Assembly: GCA_900473045.1 (NCBI GenBank)
Contig: UCKS01000003.1
Coordinates: 171,098-235,097 of the forward strand
DNA length: 64,000 nucleotides
Direction of reading: 5' to 3'
From: Hyphomicrobiales bacterium
GTDB lineage: Bacteria > Pseudomonadota > Alphaproteobacteria > Rhizobiales > Rhizobiaceae
This document shows, piece by piece, positions 55,511 through 64,000 of this stretch. Within the stretch, counting starts at the first letter, position 1. Each line of letters opens with the position of its first letter. The notes under the pieces are model-generated. The model had not been told where the DNA came from, searched no databases, and saw only the letters and a program-made list of their open reading frames with translations. The translations under genes were made by a program, and so were the position numbers.

Positions 55511-57717
55511 CATTAGTGCCCAAAGACGCCACACCTGCCGTTCCGTCAGCCAGTCTGCCGGCGGAAGAGATTGCGGCGATCCTCGCTGGCACTCATAGCA
55601 ATCCGTTCGCCGCCCTCGGCGTCCACCCGGCGGGCAAGGAGTTCGTCGCCCGCTGCTTCATTCCCGGCGCCGAAACGGTGACCGCCGAAACCCTGGCCGG
55701 CAAGGAGATCGGCGCGCTGACACGGCGTGACGATGCCGGCTTCTTCGAGGGCGTCGTTGCCGTCAAGAAGGCCCAGCCGGTCCGCTACCAGGCCCGCAAC
55801 AGCGGCGGCGAATGGACCGTTACCGACCCCTACAGTTTCGGTCCCGTGCTCGGCCCGATGGACGACTACTACATCCGCGAAGGCTCGCATCTGCGGCTGT
55901 TCGACAAGATGGGCGCACATCCGATCAAGCATGACGGTGCCGATGGCTTTCATTTCGCCGTCTGGGCTCCGAATGCGAAACGCGTCTCCGTCGTCGGCGA
56001 TTTCAACGCCTGGGACGGCCGCCGCCATGTCATGCGGCTGCGCCAGGATACCGGCATCTGGGAAATCTTCATTCCCGACGTGCCATCGGGCGCCATCTAC
56101 AAATACGAGATCGTCGGCAAGAATGGCGAACTGCTGCCGCTGAAGGCCGATCCCTTCGCCCGCCGTTCGGAACTGCGCCCGAACAACGCGTCGATGACCA
56201 CGGGCGAAATCGAACAGGTCTGGCAGGACGAGGCGCACCGGGCGCATTGGGCCAATGTCGATGCGCGCCGCCAGCCGATCTCGATCTACGAGGTCCATGG
56301 CGCATCGTGGCAGCGCCACGACAATGGCGACATGCTGACCTGGGACGAGATGGCCGAGCGCCTGATCCCTTACTGCGTCGACATGGGTTTCACCCATATC
56401 GAATTCCTGCCGATCACCGAATATCCCTACGATCCGTCCTGGGGCTACCAGACCACCGGCCTCTATTCGCCGACCGCCCGCTTCGGCGAGCCGGAAGGGT
56501 TCGCCCGTTTCGTCAACGGCGCCCACAAGGTCGGCCTCGGCGTCATCCTCGATTGGGTTCCGGCGCATTTCCCGACCGATGCCCATGGCCTGCGCTGGTT
56601 CGACGGCACCGCACTTTACGAACACGAAGACCCGCGTCAGGGCTACCATCCCGACTGGAACACGGCGATCTACAATTTCGGCCGCGCCGAGGTGTTCTCC
56701 TACCTCGTCAACAACGCGCTCTACTGGGCCGAAAAATTCCACCTGGACGGTTTGCGCGTCGATGCGGTCGCCTCGATGCTCTATCTCGACTATTCGCGCA
56801 AGCATGGCGAATGGGTGCCGAACGAGTATGGCGGCAACGAGAACCTCGACACGGTCCGCTTCCTGCAGACCATGAACAAGGAAGTCTATGGCAGCCATCC
56901 CGGCATCATCACCATCGCCGAGGAATCCACGTCATGGCCGAAGGTCTCGGCGCCGGTTCATGCCGGCGGCCTCGGCTTCGGCTTCAAGTGGAACATGGGC
57001 TTCATGCACGACACGCTGCAATATCTGCAGCGCGAACCGGTCCATCGCAAACACCACCACAACGACCTGACTTTCGGCCTGCTCTACGCCTTCAGCGAAA
57101 ATTTCGTGCTGCCGCTCAGCCATGACGAGGTGGTGCATGGCAAGGGCTCGCTGATCGCCAAGATGGCCGGCGACGACTGGCAGAAATTTGCCAATCTCCG
57201 CGCCTATTACGGCTTCATGTGGGGCTATCCCGGCAAGAAGCTGCTGTTCATGGGCCAGGAATTCGCCCAGTGGCAGGAATGGGCGGAAGACCGCTCGCTC
57301 GACTGGAACCTGCTCGAATACCCCCTGCACGAGGGCATGCGCCGGCTGGTGCGGGACCTCAACGGCACCTATCGCAACAAGGCGGCGCTGCATGCGCGCG
57401 ACTGCGAGGGCGAAGGCTTCGAATGGCTGATCGCGGATGACCGCGAGAACTCGGTCTTTGCCTGGCTGCGCAAGGCACCCGGCGAAAAGACCATCGCCGT
57501 CATCAGCAATTTCACCCCGGTCTACCGGGAAAACTATACGATACCGCTGCCTGTGGGGGGGCGGTGGAAGGAAATTCTCAACAGCGATGCCGAGATTTAC
57601 GGCGGCAGCGGCAAAGGCAACGGAGGAGCCGTCCAGGCAACGAAAAACAATGCAGGCGTCATTACCGCCACCATCACCCTGCCGCCTTTGGCGACATTGA
57701 TGCTGGAGCAGGATTAG
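55507..57717 (+). CDS. glgB: 1,4-alpha-glucan branching enzyme
   Basis: The 736-residue GH13 enzyme makes alpha-1,6 branches. It has an N-terminal early-set region and CBM48 ([25 protein letters not shown]), then the catalytic barrel with nucleophile D419 ([15 protein letters not shown]), acid/base E472 ([10 protein letters not shown]) and the transition-state Asp in [17 protein letters not shown] 55507 overlaps the glgP stop, so translation is coupled. The short glgP-glgB junction and the 121-base glgB-glgC gap fit one operon. Confidence 0.97.
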   Translation: MTLVPKDATPAVPSASLPAEEIAAILAGTHSNPFAALGVHPAGKEFVARCFIPGAETVTAETLAGKEIGALTRRDDAGFFEGVVAVKKAQPVRYQARNSGGEWTVTDPYSFGPVLGPMDDYYIREGSHLRLFDKMGAHPIKHDGADGFHFAVWAPNAKRVSVVGDFNAWDGRRHVMRLRQDTGIWEIFIPDVPSGAIYKYEIVGKNGELLPLKADPFARRSELRPNNASMTTGEIEQVWQDEAHRAHWANVDARRQPISIYEVHGASWQRHDNGDMLTWDEMAERLIPYCVDMGFTHIEFLPITEYPYDPSWGYQTTGLYSPTARFGEPEGFARFVNGAHKVGLGVILDWVPAHFPTDAHGLRWFDGTALYEHEDPRQGYHPDWNTAIYNFGRAEVFSYLVNNALYWAEKFHLDGLRVDAVASMLYLDYSRKHGEWVPNEYGGNENLDTVRFLQTMNKEVYGSHPGIITIAEESTSWPKVSAPVHAGGLGFGFKWNMGFMHDTLQYLQREPVHRKHHHNDLTFGLLYAFSENFVLPLSHDEVVHGKGSLIAKMAGDDWQKFANLRAYYGFMWGYPGKKLLFMGQEFAQWQEWAEDRSLDWNLLEYPLHEGMRRLVRDLNGTYRNKAALHARDCEGEGFEWLIADDRENSVFAWLRKAPGEKTIAVISNFTPVYRENYTIPLPVGGRWKEILNSDAEIYGGSGKGNGGAVQATKNNAGVITATITLPPLATLMLEQD

Positions 57718-57838
57718 CGCACGGCATGGCGGGCTCCCAAGACCCGCCGGCCCCGTGTGTGGGAAGTGCATTTGGAGAGGACGCAGTTCCGAAAGGCGGT
57801 CAAACCGCTCCGGAACCATACTATCGGGAGGAAAATCA

Positions 57839-59098
57839 ATGGAAAAACGGATACAGCCCCTCGCCCGTGACGCAATGGCCTATGTCCTTGCCGGCGGCCG
57901 CGGAAGCCGCCTCAAGGAACTGACCGACCGTCGCGCCAAGCCGGCCGTCTATTTCGGCGGCAAGGCCCGCATCATCGACTTCGCGCTTTCGAACGCGATG
58001 AACTCCGGTATCCGCCGCATCGGCGTCGCGACGCAGTACAAGGCGCATTCGCTGATCCGTCACCTGCAGAACGGCTGGAACTTCTTCCGCCCCGAACGAA
58101 ACGAAAGTTTCGACATTCTGCCGGCCTCCCAGCGCGTCTCGGAAACGCAATGGTACGAGGGCACCGCCGACGCCGTCTATCAGAACATCGACATCATCGA
58201 GGATCACGGCGTCGAATACATGGTCATCCTGGCCGGCGACCATATCTACAAGATGGACTACGAGCTCATGCTGCAGCAGCATGTGGACTCCGGCGCCGAT
58301 GTCACCATCGGTTGCCTGGAAGTGCCGCGCATGGAAGCGACCGGTTTCGGCGTCATGCATGTCGATGACAAAGATCAGATCATCGCCTTCGTCGAAAAGC
58401 CGGCCGATCCGCCGGGCATTCCAGGCAATCCGGAGATGGCGCTGGCCTCGATGGGCATCTATGTCTTCCACACCAAGTTCCTGATGGACGTGCTGCGCCG
58501 CGACGCCGCCGATCCGTCGTCGTCGCGTGACTTCGGCAAGGACATCATTCCCTATATCGTCCAGCACGGCAAAGCCGTCGCCCACCGCTTCAACCAGTCC
58601 TGCGTCCGCTCCGATTTCGAGCGCGAAGCCTACTGGCGCGATGTCGGCACGATCGATGCCTATTGGCAGGCCAATATCGACCTGACCCATGTCACCCCGG
58701 AACTCGACATCTACGACGGCACCTGGCCGATCTGGACCTTCGCCGAGATCAAGCCACCAGCAAAATTCGTCCATGACGACGAAAACCGCCGTGGGTCCGC
58801 CACGTCCTCGCTGGTCTCCGGCGACTGCATCATTTCCGGTGCCTCGCTCAATCGGTCCATGCTGTTTACCGGCGTCCGGGTGAATTCCTTCTCCCGCCTC
58901 GACGGCGCCGTCATCCTGCCGAACGTCAAGATCGGCCGGCACACGCAGCTCAGCAATGTCGTCATCGACAGCCGTGTCGTCATCCCGGAAGGCCTCGTCG
59001 TCGGCGAGGATCCGGAATTCGACGCCAAGCGCTTCCGCCGCTCGGAGAACGGCATCTGCCTGATCACCCAGGCGATGATCGACAAGCTGGATCTGTGA
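57839..59098 (+). CDS. glgC: Glucose-1-phosphate adenylyltransferase
   Basis: The 419-residue enzyme makes ADP-glucose, the committed step. It has the pyrophosphorylase motif [36 protein letters not shown], the effector region near the N terminus, the glucose-1-phosphate site FVEKP, and a C-terminal left-handed beta-helix. ATG 57839 follows GGGAGGAAAATCA. Rhizobial orthologues are activated by fructose-6-phosphate and pyruvate. It lies 121 bases after glgB. Confidence 0.97.
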   Translation: MEKRIQPLARDAMAYVLAGGRGSRLKELTDRRAKPAVYFGGKARIIDFALSNAMNSGIRRIGVATQYKAHSLIRHLQNGWNFFRPERNESFDILPASQRVSETQWYEGTADAVYQNIDIIEDHGVEYMVILAGDHIYKMDYELMLQQHVDSGADVTIGCLEVPRMEATGFGVMHVDDKDQIIAFVEKPADPPGIPGNPEMALASMGIYVFHTKFLMDVLRRDAADPSSSRDFGKDIIPYIVQHGKAVAHRFNQSCVRSDFEREAYWRDVGTIDAYWQANIDLTHVTPELDIYDGTWPIWTFAEIKPPAKFVHDDENRRGSATSSLVSGDCIISGASLNRSMLFTGVRVNSFSRLDGAVILPNVKIGRHTQLSNVVIDSRVVIPEGLVVGEDPEFDAKRFRRSENGICLITQAMIDKLDL

Positions 59099-59100
59099 GC

Positions 59101-62173
<3,073 letters not shown>

Positions 62174-62188
62174 CAGAATAGCCTAAAG

Positions 62189-62207
62189 GGGAGGCACCAA
62201 GCCTCCC
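62189..62207 (+). terminator. Hairpin after pgm
   Basis: GGGAGGC and GCCTCCC form a perfect stem around ACCAA, 15 bases after the pgm stop, but no T-run follows. It may end the glg operon or belong to the adjacent repeat block. Confidence 0.35.
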
Positions 62208-62231
62208 TCCACCCTCTCAGGGAAGGCTATC

Positions 62232-62386
62232 GCATATGGAAAAAACCCCCTCTGGCCTGTCGACCATCTCCCCCACAAGGGGGAGAGACCCTGCCGCACC
62301 GCTTCGTTTTAAGCCACGGACAGAACGGCAGGCCAAGCCCCTCCCCCTTGTGGGGAGGGGTTGGGGAGGGGACTTTTTTCATATGC
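62232..62386. mobile_element. MITE-like repeat, RIME type, with imperfect terminal inverted repeats
   Basis: The ends read GCATATGGAAAAAACCCCCTC inward and, from the other side, GCATATGAAAAAAGTCCCCTC, about 155 bases apart. Inside are CTCCCCC-ACAAGGGGGAG and CCCCTCCCC-related palindromes typical of rhizobial intergenic mosaic elements. No coding sequence is present. Confidence 0.7.
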
Positions 62387-62439
62387 AATGGCCTTGCCCT
62401 TAAGCCGAACCCAATCTACCCGCACAAGGAAACGCGACA

Positions 62440-62649
62440 ATGACCGACAACGATCTCGTCGCCCTCTACAAGGCCGGCAAATTCAAGGAAGCGCTGACTG
62501 CTGCCATCGGCGAAAATGGCAAATCAAAATCCACGCCCACCCGCCTCGTCATGGACAAGCAGGCCGGCAAGCTGCGCTGCTACCGCGGCAACAAGCGCGT
62601 CGAGAAGGATGCCAACGGCGAATGGCAGTTGGTGAAGCTGCTGGGGTGA
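62440..62649 (+). CDS. Small unknown protein, 69 residues
   Basis: The protein MTDNDLVALYKAGKFKEALTAA... is lysine-rich and soluble, with no known motif I recognise. A weak AAGGAAACGCGACA ribosome site precedes the ATG at 62440. It sits between two MITE-like repeats and its stop codon TGA is the target-site copy of the following element. Function unknown; it could be a true small gene or a repeat-associated frame, although its codon usage looks like the neighbours. Confidence 0.55.
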   Translation: MTDNDLVALYKAGKFKEALTAAIGENGKSKSTPTRLVMDKQAGKLRCYRGNKRVEKDANGEWQLVKLLG

Positions 62650-62866
62650 TACGGTTTCCGGTTGATGAGTTCCGCTCAATCCGAAATCCCGCCGGCTTAC
62701 CCCCCCTCCGTCACTCCGTGACATCTACCCCTCAAGGGGGAGATTATTCTTTCCCTGGCGAATTTGGAGGCTGACGGTGATCTCCCCCCTTGAGGGGGAG
62801 ATGTCGGCGTCGCCGACAGAGGGGGTTAAGCCTCCTCAATCTCAGAGGCGATCAACCGGAAACCGT
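62650..62866. mobile_element. MITE-like element with perfect 17-bp terminal inverted repeats and TGA target duplication
   Basis: TACGGTTTCCGGTTGAT at the left and its exact complement ATCAACCGGAAACCGTA at the right bound 217 bases. TGA occurs directly outside both ends (62647-62649 and 62867-62869), consistent with a 3-bp target duplication. The interior has two RIME-like palindromes, around ATCTACCCCTCAAGGGGGAG and ATCTCCCCCTTGAGGGGGAG. There is no transposase. Confidence 0.8.
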
Positions 62867-62901
62867 ATGAAATCAGCCAGCCATACCGTCAAATTCCGAT
62901 T

Positions 62902-63813
62902 TTACGCCACCGGCTGCCCGCTCGCCACTTCCATAACCTGAAACCAGTCCTGCAGATCAAACTCGATCTCGGTCGCGCGCGCCAGCGACTTCACCCGTTC
63001 CGGATCGGTCGAGCCGATGATCGGCAACGGCTTCGACGGCAGGCGCAGCAGCCAGGCAAGCGCCATCGTGCCGGCACCCTGTACGCCGTATTTGTCTGCA
63101 AGGGCACTCAAAAGATCGACGAGCTGCGGATTGCCTTTCTCCCTGTCGAACAGGCGCCCGCCGCCCAGCGGCGACCAGGCCATCGGCGCAATCCCGTAAT
63201 TGACGCAGTCTTCCAGCGTGCCGTCATAGAGCGGCGTGGTATGCGTCACCGAAAGCTCGATCTGGTTGACCATCAGCGGAATAGGCAGCTTCGATTGCAG
63301 CATCGAAAACTGTGACGGCGTGTAGTTCGAAACCCCGACAGCCCGCGTCTTGCCTTCCGTAACCAGCGCCTCCAGAACCTCGGCCACTTCGGCCGCATCC
63401 ATCAGCGGATCGGGCCGGTGCAACAGCAGCAGATCGACATGATCGGTCTTCAGATTGCGCAACGAGTTTTCCAGCGACCGGCGGATATGTCCGGCCGTGC
63501 TGTTATAATGCTTGACGCGATGCTCCGGCCGCGCCGGACCGGTCAACGCAATGCCGCATTTCGTCACCAGTTCGATCCGGTTGCGCAGGTCCGGACGGGT
63601 GGCCAGCATTTCGCCGAACAGGGATTCGACCCGGTAGCCGCCATAGATATCCGCGTGGTCGATCGTGGTGATCCCGGCATCCAGGCATGTATCGACGGTA
63701 CGGGCGATCGAGGCGATCGTGCTCGTTTCCGGGTTGTCGGCAATGCGAAAGGCGCCCCAGACCATGCGCGAAAATTCCGGGCCGTCACGATGGATCTTGA
63801 TACGGGATGACAT
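62902..63813 (-). CDS. Aldo/keto reductase (YdhF-like)
   Basis: The 303-residue NADPH-dependent oxidoreductase has the AKR barrel with tetrad residues: Asp/Tyr in TTIDHADIYGGYRVESLFG, Lys in ELVTKCG, His in DLLLLHRPDPL. The C-terminal binding motif LPIIGSTDPERV follows. The YdhF-like branch reduces small aldehydes or ketones. ATG 63813 is chosen over the GTG six bases upstream. It faces the repeats at the end of the glg operon. Substrate unknown. Confidence 0.9.
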   Translation of the reverse strand: MSSRIKIHRDGPEFSRMVWGAFRIADNPETSTIASIARTVDTCLDAGITTIDHADIYGGYRVESLFGEMLATRPDLRNRIELVTKCGIALTGPARPEHRVKHYNSTAGHIRRSLENSLRNLKTDHVDLLLLHRPDPLMDAAEVAEVLEALVTEGKTRAVGVSNYTPSQFSMLQSKLPIPLMVNQIELSVTHTTPLYDGTLEDCVNYGIAPMAWSPLGGGRLFDREKGNPQLVDLLSALADKYGVQGAGTMALAWLLRLPSKPLPIIGSTDPERVKSLARATEIEFDLQDWFQVMEVASGQPVA

Positions 63814-64000
63814 GGGCACTCACTCGACGGTTGGTGAAACGGGGAAATGATTGGGTCACGGCTGCGACCGCCAACGTATAGAGTCTCGGCAGACCCGGCA
63901 CAACGGATGCGCGCGACGTTGCCGGACAGAAAAAATCATCCCCGTTCATCCCCGCCCATAAAACCCGTGCCATACTCACCTCGTCCCATCACGGATACAC
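63814..64000. other. Right-edge non-coding region
   Basis: These bases hold the upstream region of the aldo/keto reductase gene. No gene, repeat or clear promoter is identified; an open minus-strand frame here is not supported by any motif. Confidence 0.4.

Overview
The window reads as chromosomal DNA of an alphaproteobacterium of the Rhizobiaceae (Rhizobium, Sinorhizobium or Agrobacterium relatives). The basis is high GC content, dense coding, an Omp10-type lipoprotein, homospermidine synthase, CpdR, an mmgR-type small RNA, a ROSE-type RNA thermometer before an hsp20 gene, RIME-like intergenic repeats, and a glgP-glgB-glgC-glgA-pgm operon. The species cannot be fixed from the sequence alone. 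No prophage, IS transposase, CRISPR array or replication origin was seen.

Layout. 1-13.5 kb: 3' end of a maleylacetoacetate isomerase gene, an alpha/beta hydrolase, hss, an Omp10 lipoprotein, an XRE regulator divergent from a small membrane protein and a DUF1330 protein, a secreted 5'-nucleotidase with a LysM tail, hemH, the tightly overlapping queCDE operon, a qmcA-nfeD pair and an outer-membrane barrel. 13.5-26.8 kb: galU, a lytic transglycosylase, a DUF459 protein, a DegP-type protease, and gltB-vapB-vapC-gltD, where a toxin-antitoxin pair sits between the two glutamate synthase genes. 26.8-39.3 kb: threonine aldolase, a LysR/BASS-transporter pair, an APH(3')-like kinase, a heat-inducible hsp20, a lysophospholipase, hisN, an mmgR-like sRNA, an N-formylglutamate amidohydrolase, cpdR, tRNA-Val, ilvD and a CDF transporter. 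39.3-44.6 kb: REP-like palindromes and a MarR-centred cluster of glyoxalase-fold, DUF899 and DUF1579 proteins, then a BBE-like flavoenzyme.

44.6-51.4 kb: three co-directional genes encode a transglutaminase/DUF2126 (putative amidoligase) protein, a circularly permuted ATP-grasp/Alpha-E protein and a second transglutaminase. This is the best candidate for a poorly described system. It resembles the predicted peptide-ligase/transglutaminase neighbourhoods often linked to the proteasome-like Anbu, but no Anbu gene lies beside it. Its promoter carries two TTCCC-N3-GGGAA sites exactly 20 bp apart, and a perfect 13-bp inverted repeat runs into the ribosome binding site.

51.5-64 kb: a TadG-like vWA protein, then the glycogen operon, in which phosphorylase, branching enzyme, ADP-glucose pyrophosphorylase, synthase and phosphoglucomutase connect glucose-1-phosphate with glycogen. 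Two MITE-like repeats follow (one with TIRs and a TGA target duplication that coincides with a stop codon), then a 69-residue unknown protein and an aldo/keto reductase.
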